In this document: positions 17,974 to 25,824 of the stretch, piece after piece
How positions within the stretch are numbered: position 1 is the stretch's first letter
Layout of the letters: each line of letters begins with the position of its first letter
Source of the DNA: Alcaligenes parafaecalis
GTDB taxonomy: Bacteria; Pseudomonadota; Gammaproteobacteria; Burkholderiales; Burkholderiaceae_B
Assembly: GCF_026344135.1 (NCBI RefSeq)
Contig: NZ_JAPKNA010000003.1
Coordinates: 1 to 64,000, forward strand
Reading direction: 5' to 3'
DNA length: 64,000 nt
Translations under genes and position numbers: made by a program
Notes under the pieces: generated by a model
Told to the model about the DNA's origin: nothing
The model's input: the letters and a program-made list of their open reading frames with translations, nothing else
Database searches by the model: none

Positions 17974-18624
17974 ATGCCCATACACGAAATACGCCACCCT
18001 TTGATCCGCCACAAACTGGGCTTGATGCGCAAGGCAGATCTCAGCACCAAGAATTTCCGCGAAATGTCCCAGGAAATTGCTTCCTTGCTGACCTACGAGG
18101 CGTGCAAGGATCTGCCTCTGGAACCCACTACCATTTCGGGCTGGTGTGGTGATGTGGAAGTGGAAAAGCTGGCTGGCAAGAAAGTGACGGTCGTTCCTAT
18201 CTTGCGTGCCGGTATTGGCATGCTGGACGGTGTGTTGAGCCTGATCCCGGGTGCCAAGGTCAGTGTGATCGGTATCGCCCGTAACGAAGAGACCTTTGAG
18301 GCCCAGACCTATCTGGAGCGCCTGGTGGGTGAACTGGACCAGCGTCTGGCCCTGATTATCGACCCTATGCTGGCAACCGGTGGTTCCATGGTCGCCACGA
18401 TTGATCTGCTGAAAAAAGCGGGCTGCAAAAATATTCGTGCTCTGGTGCTGGTGGCGGCTCCCGAAGGTATCGCCACTCTTGAAAAACACCACCCTGATGT
18501 CCATATCTATACCGCGTCCATTGATCAGCACCTGGACGAACATGGTTATATCGTGCCTGGTCTGGGCGACGCTGGTGACCGTATTTTTGGTACACGTCAA
18601 AAAGTTCAGGACGGCGATATTTAA
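17974..18624 (+). CDS. upp: Uracil phosphoribosyltransferase
   Basis: Pyrimidine salvage enzyme: uracil + PRPP gives UMP. 216 residues. The PRPP-binding loop LIIDPMLATGGSM (about 129-141) and the C-terminal uracil-binding region YIVPGLGDAGDRIFGT are present, and the N-terminus IRHPLIRHKLGLMR is typical. The ribosome site is weak. Nothing suggests an operon with its neighbours. Confidence 0.96.
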   Translation: MPIHEIRHPLIRHKLGLMRKADLSTKNFREMSQEIASLLTYEACKDLPLEPTTISGWCGDVEVEKLAGKKVTVVPILRAGIGMLDGVLSLIPGAKVSVIGIARNEETFEAQTYLERLVGELDQRLALIIDPMLATGGSMVATIDLLKKAGCKNIRALVLVAAPEGIATLEKHHPDVHIYTASIDQHLDEHGYIVPGLGDAGDRIFGTRQKVQDGDI

Positions 18625-18726
18625 GCCCAGAACTTGTTGTGCTTTTTTACAATCCCTTGCCAGTACACCAGAGGGGATAGGCATAATAAAGAGTCAAACT
18701 TAAGTTTCACTGAAACCAGGATGTAC

Positions 18727-19443
18727 ATGAAACTGAATGCTTGGATGTTTGCACCGCTGTTTGTCATGATGGGCTTGAGCTCGGCTCAGGCCGGTCTGTG
18801 TGACGTGCCGTTTATGCGGGACGGCGGGCAAGTACAACTGACGGGCTCGGGTTTTCTGGCCATGGGCGCGGATCTGGCTTTCTCCGACGTAAAAAAGCAG
18901 GGCGGCGACCAATGTCAGGCTCGCGTGCAGGGCAAGGCCAGTGTGGCTCTGGCAGGCTTGCCTGCCAGCAAGCCCAATATTGATTATGTGATGACTGTGC
19001 GCGATGGCCGCACCCGCTTTCAGCGTGATGATGGCCGTGGTGGTCTGGAAGCCGTGCAAGGCTCTTTTGACCTGCGCCTGTTAGGTCTGTTTTCTTATGA
19101 GCATGGCGGATTGCAGGAAGGTCAGACCTTTCCTCGCCAGGATTTTCAGGTCAATCTGGACAAGCGGTCGGCATCCAATGTCTTGCGTATCCATACGGGT
19201 GCCAAGACGGTCGGAGCCCAGCAAACCGTGCAGACGGCCTTAGGCAACTATCAATGTTGGCCTATTCGCTATCAGCGCGAGATCGAGCCTACCCAGGCCA
19301 GTTTTAGCGGCATCAGCTTGCCGATTCCGGGTATTAATTCCCAGGTTACCGACTGGTACTGCCCGGATGTGCAGATGGTCATGAAACAGGAAAGTATTCA
19401 GAACGGTGTTCCGTCCACGGTGGATGTGACGCAACTGAAGTAA
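18727..19443 (+). CDS. Exported protein of unknown function
   Basis: I do not recognise the family with confidence. From the ATG at 18727 the product has 238 residues with a clear signal peptide (about 1-22, ending SSAQA) and a mostly beta-type mature part with few cysteines (GLCDVPFM near the N-terminus, NYQCWPIRY and DWYCPDVQ near the C-terminus), suitable for disulfides in the periplasm. An ATG two codons earlier (18721) is also possible; AGG at 18718-18720 spaces better to 18727. The general look (repeat-free, signal peptide, late Cys pair) resembles conserved exported proteins of Bordetella relatives. Confidence 0.65.
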   Translation: MKLNAWMFAPLFVMMGLSSAQAGLCDVPFMRDGGQVQLTGSGFLAMGADLAFSDVKKQGGDQCQARVQGKASVALAGLPASKPNIDYVMTVRDGRTRFQRDDGRGGLEAVQGSFDLRLLGLFSYEHGGLQEGQTFPRQDFQVNLDKRSASNVLRIHTGAKTVGAQQTVQTALGNYQCWPIRYQREIEPTQASFSGISLPIPGINSQVTDWYCPDVQMVMKQESIQNGVPSTVDVTQLK

Positions 19444-19510
19444 ACCAGTGATCAATTCACTTGGCGATACGTATTTGTCGCGTGTCCCTTTCAACTGCAA
19501 GGAGTTATAT

Positions 19511-19828
19511 ATGGCTACCAAGAAAAGTGTGGAAAACAGCGGAGACAAATTCATCGAAGAGGTGAAAGCAAGTCTGGATGAGGCCGAACAATTGATGCGT
19601 GAAGCAGCCGAAGCCACGGGCGACAAAGCCGGTGAGCTGCGTGAGAAAGCCTTGCGCTCATTGCGTCTGACCCGGGATTCCTTGCACGACGCCCAGGAAG
19701 CGGTGGTTGAGCACAGCGTGCGTGCTGCCAAAGCCACCGATAACTATGTCCATGACAAGCCCTGGCAAGCCATTGGCGTAGCCGGTGTTGTGGGCCTGAT
19801 GTTCGGCATGCTGATCAGCCGTCGTTAA
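19511..19828 (+). CDS. DUF883 (ElaB/YqjD/YgaM) membrane-anchored protein
   Basis: 105-residue protein with a helical N-terminal part rich in Glu, Ala and Lys, a conserved HDKPWQAIGVAGVVGLMFGML segment and a C-terminal RR. YqjD and ElaB of E. coli are C-tail-anchored inner-membrane proteins that bind ribosomes in stationary phase. The ATG at 19511 has an AAGGAG ribosome site; the open frame from 19448 is longer only by non-conserved residues. It precedes YqjE- and YqjK-like genes as in E. coli yqjD-yqjE-yqjK. Confidence 0.88.
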   Translation: MATKKSVENSGDKFIEEVKASLDEAEQLMREAAEATGDKAGELREKALRSLRLTRDSLHDAQEAVVEHSVRAAKATDNYVHDKPWQAIGVAGVVGLMFGMLISRR

Positions 19829-19986
19829 TCTGTCTTTGCTCTGCGCTGCTGGCCCTGTCCGGGGCTGCAGCAGCAAAAAAAGTAGCTCTGCCGATCTGGG
19901 CCTTGTGTTTCAGGTCGGCAGCCTTTTAGACCTTAGGCACTTGTCCTTGCTGTTCATGACAGGATGCCGCAGAGCAGGGATACATC

Positions 19987-20376
19987 ATGGCGCTTAGGCA
20001 AACGATCAGTCAGCTAGGTTCGACCTTGATAGGGGCTGTCAGTACGCGCCTGGAGCTATTTGCTCTGGAAGCCGGTCAGCAAAAGGCGAGCCTGATTACC
20101 ATCTTCAGCATGGTGTTCGGCGCACTGCTGTTCTCCACGCTGGCCGTGCTGGTGTTCAGCTTGTTGCTGGCTTTGTACTTTTGGCCTACCGATTACCGTT
20201 ATTGGGCTCTTGGGGTGTTGGTTGTTCTGTACGCCGGTTTGGGAATAGGTTTGTTCCTGGCCGTACGTCGACGCCTGACTACCGGTCCGATTCCTTTTTC
20301 AGCCACCTTGTCCGAGCTGCGTCGCGATGTCGCGTTTATTGAGCGCTTGAGGGATTCCGAGGGAGACGGGAAATGA
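19987..20376 (+). CDS. YqjE-like phage-holin-superfamily membrane protein
   Basis: 129 residues with two central transmembrane segments (about 38-60 and 68-92), a positively charged segment after the second, and an amphipathic N-terminus (RLELFALEAGQQKA). This matches the DUF1469/YqjE group. Function is unknown. Its stop overlaps the next gene by 4 nt (ATGA), so the pair is translationally coupled. Confidence 0.82.
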   Translation: MALRQTISQLGSTLIGAVSTRLELFALEAGQQKASLITIFSMVFGALLFSTLAVLVFSLLLALYFWPTDYRYWALGVLVVLYAGLGIGLFLAVRRRLTTGPIPFSATLSELRRDVAFIERLRDSEGDGK

Positions 20377-20762
20377 GCACTAAGCAAGAGAGCATGTCCG
20401 CCCAGCAGCGGGCCGTGCGTATCGAACTGCTGCGAGTCCGCGCCTCCTTGGAGCGGCAGACCATGTCGTCCCAGATCCATTCCCTGGGCGATGACTTGAG
20501 TCCTGGCAATTTGTGGAACAGCGTCAAACCCTCCGGCTTGAGCATGGGCGGTGTTGTGACCAGTGCCTTGTCCTTGTCGCGTCGTTATCCGTTTTTGCTG
20601 TCGGGTGCGTCGGCTGTACTGAGCAGTTTTGGCGGTCGATGGATGCGGATCGGGGCCTTGGCTCTGGGGGCGTGGAAGCTGTTTGACTCGGCCAAGTCGT
20701 CTCGGGAAAAAGCACGTAGCGTGCTGGTTCCGGTGCGGCGCAAGACCGATGAGCAAGAGTAA
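20373..20762 (+). CDS. YqjK-like small protein
   Basis: 129-residue protein following the yqjE-like gene with a 4-nt overlap. The N-terminal half is helical and charged (QQRAVRIELLRVRASLERQ) and the C-terminal half is hydrophobic (RRYPFLLSGASAVLSSFGGRWMRIGALALGAWKLF), consistent with membrane attachment. The assignment to YqjK rests on position and general shape more than on a sharp motif. A GGGAG ribosome site lies in the yqjE end. A strong terminator follows. Confidence 0.65.
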   Translation: MSTKQESMSAQQRAVRIELLRVRASLERQTMSSQIHSLGDDLSPGNLWNSVKPSGLSMGGVVTSALSLSRRYPFLLSGASAVLSSFGGRWMRIGALALGAWKLFDSAKSSREKARSVLVPVRRKTDEQE

Positions 20763-20780
20763 GCCTGCATGTATTTTGAA

Positions 20781-20807
20781 AAACCGGCCCAGGCCGGTTT
20801 TTTTTAT
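20781..20807 (+). terminator. Terminator after the DUF883-YqjE-YqjK operon
   Basis: AACCGGCC (20783-20790) and GGCCGGTT (20793-20800) form a tight stem with a 2-nt loop, followed by a T run to about 20806. Confidence 0.88.
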
Positions 20808-20922
20808 GCCTATCAACAAGTCCGTATTCTGCCTGACTGGTTTTTGAGGTCGACAGGGCTTATGCTCCCGATAATAAATAATTCCAAACCAAAGCGACCA
20901 TCATCAGGAGACATAGCCCGTC

Positions 20923-21801
20923 ATGCAGGTGCCATTACTGAATGCCTTAAGAACCTTTACGGTGTCCGCACAAAGGTTGAACTTCACCAAGGCGGCAGAA
21001 GATCTGCTGGTCTCTCCTTCGGCGGTGAGTCACCAGGTCAAGGTTCTGGAAGAGTATCTGGGCTGCAAGCTGTTTTTGCGTAAAAACCGCTCTTTGGAGC
21101 TGACGGACAAGGGCCAGTTCCTGTTTGATCGTCTGCAACGACCGTTTTATGAAATCAACCAGGCCTTGAGCGAATTGCGCATGCCGCATGGCAAAAGCCG
21201 TATCAACCTATCCCTGCGGCCTTTCGTATCCAGCATGTGGTTTACGGGACAGTTGGGTGATTTCTGGTTGAAACACCCGGATATTGAAATTAATTTGCTG
21301 CACCGCCTGCAAGCACCGGATTTTTTCAGAGACAACATCAACTTTGCGATTGTCTGGGGCAAGCAGGATGATTGGCCGCAGTTACAGACCTTGCGCATTA
21401 TTCCGGGCAATCTGACGCCAGTGTGTGCGCCGTCTTATTTGCAGGCTCATGGCAAGATCGAATCTGCTGCCGAGTTGAACCAGCATGTGCTGATCCATGA
21501 AGAAAATCAGTTGTGCTGGGAACAATGGCTACGCAAGGCGGCGGGGCAGGATTTGACGGCCAAGAAGGGTTTCCATATTGATGACACGAATGTGCGCATG
21601 AACGCCGTTCTGAATGGGCAAGGCGTGATGCTGGGCTGTCCGGCGCTGTTGCGGCCCATGATCGAGAAGGGGGACATTGTTCAGCTCTTTGACGTGTATC
21701 TGGATGAATATGCCTATTTTCTGGCCTACCCCAAAGAAGCCAATATCAGCAGTCAGGAGCAGGAGTTCATTGACTGGGTCGCCTCTATCGCCATTCCTTA
21801 A
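20923..21801 (+). CDS. LysR-family regulator (GcvA type)
   Basis: 292 residues: N-terminal winged helix-turn-helix (about 5-63, NFTKAAEDLLVSPSAVSHQVKVLEEYLG) and a periplasmic-binding-protein-like effector domain. The N-terminal RTFTVSAQRLNFTKAAE and the late INDLL-type region resemble GcvA relatives. It stands 247 nt upstream of the Rieske oxygenase operon in the same direction, separated by a terminator, and is the likely pathway regulator. The effector is unknown. Confidence 0.88.
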   Translation: MQVPLLNALRTFTVSAQRLNFTKAAEDLLVSPSAVSHQVKVLEEYLGCKLFLRKNRSLELTDKGQFLFDRLQRPFYEINQALSELRMPHGKSRINLSLRPFVSSMWFTGQLGDFWLKHPDIEINLLHRLQAPDFFRDNINFAIVWGKQDDWPQLQTLRIIPGNLTPVCAPSYLQAHGKIESAAELNQHVLIHEENQLCWEQWLRKAAGQDLTAKKGFHIDDTNVRMNAVLNGQGVMLGCPALLRPMIEKGDIVQLFDVYLDEYAYFLAYPKEANISSQEQEFIDWVASIAIP

Positions 21802-21879
21802 GCTGCACCTGACTCTGCTTCTTCGGTAGCAGCAGTAGCTGGCAGTAGCGCTAGCAATCACAGTCACTATCGCCTTGAG

Positions 21880-21904
21880 AGCCTGCCTATCAGCAGGCTT
21901 TTTT
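21880..21904 (+). terminator. Terminator after the LysR gene
   Basis: AGCCTGC (21880-21886) pairs with GCAGGCT (21893-21899) around a 6-nt loop, followed by TTTTTT. It separates the regulator from the operon, which must have its own promoter in 21905-22035. Confidence 0.8.
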
Positions 21905-22048
21905 GCGTCTGTTTTCACTCAGCCTCAAAAAAAACTCATCGTTCCGTCAAATTTGCTCAATTTTCAAGCCTCGTCCCCTGTCGCATGATTGGTCTGACCT
22001 AATAACAAGCCATTCAGGGTGCTCTTGCAGACCCGAGGAGATATCAAG

Positions 22049-23272
22049 ATGAATAAAGCCCTACGCTCACCGATCGCAATTGAGGAGTTCGATCGAAGCT
22101 ACTTTCAGCAGGAAACGGATGAGGTCTATGCCTTGCCGCCCGAGTGCTTCAACTCGGAAGACTTCTTTGAGTTCGAGCTGAATGCGGTATGGAAGAAGCA
22201 GTGGTTCTGTGTGGGCCGCGCCACCGATATTCCCAATGCAGGTGACTTCTTCACCTTTGATGTGGGTAATGACGCGCTATTTGCCATTCGCACCCGTGAA
22301 GGCGGCATTAATGTGCTGTCCAACGTGTGCCGCCACCGCAATATGCTTTTGCTGGAAGGCACGGGCAATGTGCGCCGCATTAGTTGTCCTTTGCACGCCT
22401 GGGTCTACAACATGGAAGGCGAGCTGGTGTCCGCCCCTGGCCTGACTGATACCGGTGCCAGCTTTGATCCGAAAAGTGTCTGTCTGCCCAAGATCCGTAC
22501 CGAGGTCTGGGAAGGCTTCATTTTCATCAATTACGACGCTTTGGCTCCTGCCCTGCATACCCGCCTGGAAAACCTGGGCAAGCAGTTGGCAAATTACCGC
22601 ATGTCAGAACTGAAGTCTTCCGAGCCCTTGAAGATGGAGAGTTTTGACTGGAACTGGAAGATCTTTAACGACGAGTGCTACCACTGCAGCTTTCTGCATG
22701 CTTCCTCCTGGGGCGGTATGTACGAAACCAATCCCGACCGCGTGGATGAAGGCGCAGTCTTTAACGATGTCTCTAATGGCATCGTGTCCTACAACCTGAT
22801 CTCCACGCACATCGATGCGGCCCCTACCCATACCGGTTCGGTTCTGCAGCCGCCCATGGGCTCGTTGACCGATCAGGAGCGTACCCAACTGTCCTACGTG
22901 ACGGTGGCGCCAAACCTGCTGCTGGTGGCCATGCCCGACAAGGTGAAGTACTTCATGTGGCTGCCCAAAAGCGCCAAGCAATCGACCTATGGCGTGTCCT
23001 GGATGTACCCGCAATCCACGCTGGAGCGCGAGGATCACAAAGAGAAATTCGACCAGGAACACGATGATCTGTACCCGGTCATGATCGAGGATCTGTTTGC
23101 ATGGCGTCGTTCGCACATGGGCATGCAGTCCAATTTTGCCTCCCGTGGTCGTTTGACCAACGAGGAACTGGTCATCAAGCGTTTGCAGAACTGGCTGATT
23201 GATTTGTACCGCGCAGAAGACAGCCGGGCAGACGAGCAGAGCCGGGTCCTGCCGATCCGAGCGATTGCCTAA
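22049..23272 (+). CDS. Rieske non-heme iron oxygenase, alpha subunit
   Basis: 407 residues from the ATG at 22049, which has a GAGGAG ribosome site. The N-terminal Rieske domain binds a 2Fe-2S cluster through C94-x-H96 and C113-x2-H116. The catalytic domain has the mononuclear-iron motif NDECYHCSFLH with H212 and H217; E347/D348 are candidates for the third ligand. The residue three before the first His, which relays electrons from the Rieske cluster, is Glu209 where most ring-hydroxylating oxygenases have Asp; Glu is characteristic of the carnitine oxygenase/betaine demethylase branch. No beta subunit follows. Together with the next gene it should oxidise or demethylate a small amine- or amide-type substrate. 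The substrate cannot be read from the sequence. Confidence 0.88.
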   Translation: MNKALRSPIAIEEFDRSYFQQETDEVYALPPECFNSEDFFEFELNAVWKKQWFCVGRATDIPNAGDFFTFDVGNDALFAIRTREGGINVLSNVCRHRNMLLLEGTGNVRRISCPLHAWVYNMEGELVSAPGLTDTGASFDPKSVCLPKIRTEVWEGFIFINYDALAPALHTRLENLGKQLANYRMSELKSSEPLKMESFDWNWKIFNDECYHCSFLHASSWGGMYETNPDRVDEGAVFNDVSNGIVSYNLISTHIDAAPTHTGSVLQPPMGSLTDQERTQLSYVTVAPNLLLVAMPDKVKYFMWLPKSAKQSTYGVSWMYPQSTLEREDHKEKFDQEHDDLYPVMIEDLFAWRRSHMGMQSNFASRGRLTNEELVIKRLQNWLIDLYRAEDSRADEQSRVLPIRAIA

Positions 23273-23290
23273 GGGAGCGGGAGCAGCATC

Positions 23291-24256
23291 ATGCAGCAAA
23301 CATTGCAAACACGCGTGCTGAAAAAGACCCGGCTATCAGAGCGGGTGGTGGGTTTGACGCTCGGTCTGCAAAACGGGGCAGAGTTTCCCGTCTGGGAGCC
23401 GGGCGCTCATATTGAGCTGGAACTGGCGGTCTCCAAGGATGAGCCGCTCTATCGACAGTATTCACTCTGCGGCCAACAGACCAATACGCGTGAATGGCAA
23501 ATTGCGGTTCTGAAAGAGGACGCTGGTCGGGGTGGCTCTGCCTATATCCATGAGGTGTTGCAGGAAGGTGATGTTGTAGCGGTCAGCAGCCCGAAGAATC
23601 ACTTTCCCTTTGCTGCAGATAAGAAGTGCTTTTTTATCGCGGGCGGTATAGGTATTACGCCCATCGTGCCTATGGTCCAGGCGGCGGCTGCAGCCGGTCT
23701 GGACTGGCATTTGTTGTATCTGGCCAGAAACGCGGCAGATTTCATCTTTCTTCACGAGTTGCAGCAAGTGGATGGGGCCCGCATTACGGCACATGCCTCC
23801 AATCAGGATGGCTTGTTTGATTTGCAGGGAGCCTTGCAGGCGCTGGATGAGAACACCGTCGTGTACTCCTGCGGCCCGCAAGTTTTGCTCAATGCCTTGG
23901 AAAGCTATCAACAGGAACAGACAGAAATTGGCTGGCAACTGGTGCTGGAGCGCTTCTCGGTGGAAGCCGACCCTGCTTTGTTGCAGGGCCAGAGCTTTAC
24001 GGTGACTTTGCAGAAATCTGGCAAAAGCATCGTGGTCGCCAGTGATGAAAGCATCCTGGCCGCCCTGAAGCGTGAGGGGATACGGGTCAAGTGCTCGTGC
24101 CAGAACGGGACTTGCGGCACTTGCGAGACGGTGGTGATTTCGGGCCTGCCTGAACACCGGGATTTCGTCTTGTCCCCCGAGGAGCGGCAGCTTAATGAAA
24201 CCATGATGATCTGCGTCTCGCGGGCCGTGTCGGCTGAATTGGTTTTGGATCTATAA
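23291..24256 (+). CDS. FMN/NAD(P)H and 2Fe-2S oxidoreductase partner of the Rieske oxygenase
   Basis: 321-residue reductase of the phthalate dioxygenase reductase/vanillate demethylase VanB class. In order: flavin-binding barrel (LYRQYSLCGQ, about 57-66), nucleotide-binding domain (IAGGIGITPIVPM, about 117-129) and a C-terminal plant-type 2Fe-2S domain with C270, C275, C278 and C308. It passes electrons from NAD(P)H to the oxygenase. It starts 18 nt after it with a GGGAG ribosome site. Confidence 0.92.
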   Translation: MQQTLQTRVLKKTRLSERVVGLTLGLQNGAEFPVWEPGAHIELELAVSKDEPLYRQYSLCGQQTNTREWQIAVLKEDAGRGGSAYIHEVLQEGDVVAVSSPKNHFPFAADKKCFFIAGGIGITPIVPMVQAAAAAGLDWHLLYLARNAADFIFLHELQQVDGARITAHASNQDGLFDLQGALQALDENTVVYSCGPQVLLNALESYQQEQTEIGWQLVLERFSVEADPALLQGQSFTVTLQKSGKSIVVASDESILAALKREGIRVKCSCQNGTCGTCETVVISGLPEHRDFVLSPEERQLNETMMICVSRAVSAELVLDL

Positions 24257-24277
24257 CAATAAACAGGAGAACACACC

Positions 24278-25150
24278 ATGAAAAAAGTGGTGGTTACAGG
24301 CGGCTCGGGCCGTGTGGGGTCTTACGTGGTTCAGCAGCTTATGCAGACCATGGACGTGGTGGTGGCCGATTTGAAGCCCAGCCAGCATCAGGTTTCATTC
24401 ATTCAAACTGACGTGATGGATCTGGAGGCCGTACGCGCTGCCACCAAAGATGCCGACGCGGTCATCCATCTGGCGGCGATCGACTTCGACTGGAAAGCGC
24501 CGGAAGAGCAATACATCAATGTCAATGTGCGGGGCACCTGGCATGTACTGCAAGCCTGTCGCGAAAACGGTGTCAAGAAAGTGGTGCTGTGTTCCAGCAT
24601 TTCGGCCTGCGGTCTGTCTGAAATGCGCGCGGACTGGAAGCCCCAGTATCTGCCTGTGGATGAGGCCCACGAGAACAAGCCTTATCAGGCCTACAGTGTC
24701 AGCAAGATCATGATGGAGCAGATGGCAAAGAGCTTTAGCGATGCCACGGATATGGACGTGATCTGCTTGCGTCCGCTGGCGGTGGTCTTGCCGGAAACCA
24801 TTGCCGAATACATCCAGTTTGTGGATAGCCCGGATCGTAATTGGCTGTTCTATTACATCTGGGCGGCTGATCTGGCGCGTGCCTTTGAAGCGGCCGTCAA
24901 TGTGCAGGGCTTGCGCTATGGCGTGTTCTTCATCAGTGCGGACGACAGCTCTCATCCTGCGGCAACGACCGAGTGGTATCAGCAGATTATTGGCCCTGTC
25001 CCGCCCATCAAGAACCCGCGTTGGTATCAGAACAATCCACGCGCTTCCATTTTCAGCAGCAGTGCTGCCAAGGACATCCTGGGCTGGCAGCCCAGCACGG
25101 ATTTCACGCAGTTACGCGAAGAATATGCAGTGGCAAAAGAACAGGCTTGA
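24278..25150 (+). CDS. NAD-dependent epimerase/dehydratase family protein
   Basis: 290-residue extended short-chain dehydrogenase. Cofactor motif TGGSGRVGSYV (about 6-16) and active-site YQAYSVSK (Tyr-x3-Lys) are present, with an upstream serine in LCSSISACG. D32 or nearby (VVVADLKPS) suggests NAD. Such proteins include uronate dehydrogenases and other sugar-acid or alcohol oxidoreductases; the substrate here is unknown. It is 21 nt downstream of the reductase with an AGGAG ribosome site, hence part of the same operon. Confidence 0.82.
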   Translation: MKKVVVTGGSGRVGSYVVQQLMQTMDVVVADLKPSQHQVSFIQTDVMDLEAVRAATKDADAVIHLAAIDFDWKAPEEQYINVNVRGTWHVLQACRENGVKKVVLCSSISACGLSEMRADWKPQYLPVDEAHENKPYQAYSVSKIMMEQMAKSFSDATDMDVICLRPLAVVLPETIAEYIQFVDSPDRNWLFYYIWAADLARAFEAAVNVQGLRYGVFFISADDSSHPAATTEWYQQIIGPVPPIKNPRWYQNNPRASIFSSSAAKDILGWQPSTDFTQLREEYAVAKEQA

Positions 25151-25200
25151 GAGCAGCCAGATCAAGCCCATGACTAAAAACACAAGTACGGAGACTGAGC

Positions 25201-25815
25201 ATGAACGGTATTAAAACAGGCACCTTGGACTGGACGGGCGACAACCCTTTTATCTACTTGAAAACCGATCCTGATCTGGACTGGTCTTCCTTGTCCTTGT
25301 ATTTCCGTATCGCCAGTTCGGAATACGGTAGTGGTCAGGCCATTCTGGTGCTGGACAAGCCTTACGAGGAAGGAGAGGAGAGTGACGCGCGCTGGCTGAT
25401 TACCGATAACGAGGCCCTGGCAGAGTATCTGGTGCGTGATTTTGTGCGTCATTTTGGCCTGTTTCGCAAAGCGGTCGCCCTGGATAAATTGAAGGTGTTG
25501 GGTGATGGCGTATTTCAGACCGTCAACCGCTTTCCTGAGCTGGTCACAGAATCGGTCAGCTCGGCCAGTGCGGGTCTGGAGATAGCGCTGCAATGGCATC
25601 AAATGACCCAGCCTGCGATTTGTGTGGATTTGCCGCAAAGCCAGACTCAAACCCAGAAGCACGAAATGATGTGTGTGTTTCATCCCGCTCAGCAGGCCAG
25701 GGTGTTGATTAATGGCACCGCTTTGCCCGGTAGCACCATAGAGCGGGACTTCAATGGCACGCGGGCGCAATCGGCCAGCCTGGCCAATAGTGAAACCTGG
25801 GTGCGCGTGGCGTAA
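25201..25815 (+). CDS. Protein of unknown function in the Rieske/DUF1116 operon
   Basis: 204 residues that I cannot place in a family. No signal peptide, no membrane segment, no cysteine-rich motif. It is acidic in the first half (LKTDPDLDWSSLSLYFRI, YEEGEESDARW) and seems to mix alpha and beta. It is located between the dehydrogenase (50 nt upstream) and the DUF1116 gene (9 nt downstream), with a GGAG ribosome site, so it is very probably a real translated gene of this operon. It might be a small partner subunit for the DUF1116 protein, but only the position suggests this. Confidence 0.7.
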   Translation: MNGIKTGTLDWTGDNPFIYLKTDPDLDWSSLSLYFRIASSEYGSGQAILVLDKPYEEGEESDARWLITDNEALAEYLVRDFVRHFGLFRKAVALDKLKVLGDGVFQTVNRFPELVTESVSSASAGLEIALQWHQMTQPAICVDLPQSQTQTQKHEMMCVFHPAQQARVLINGTALPGSTIERDFNGTRAQSASLANSETWVRVA

Positions 25816-25824
25816 GGAGGGCAT

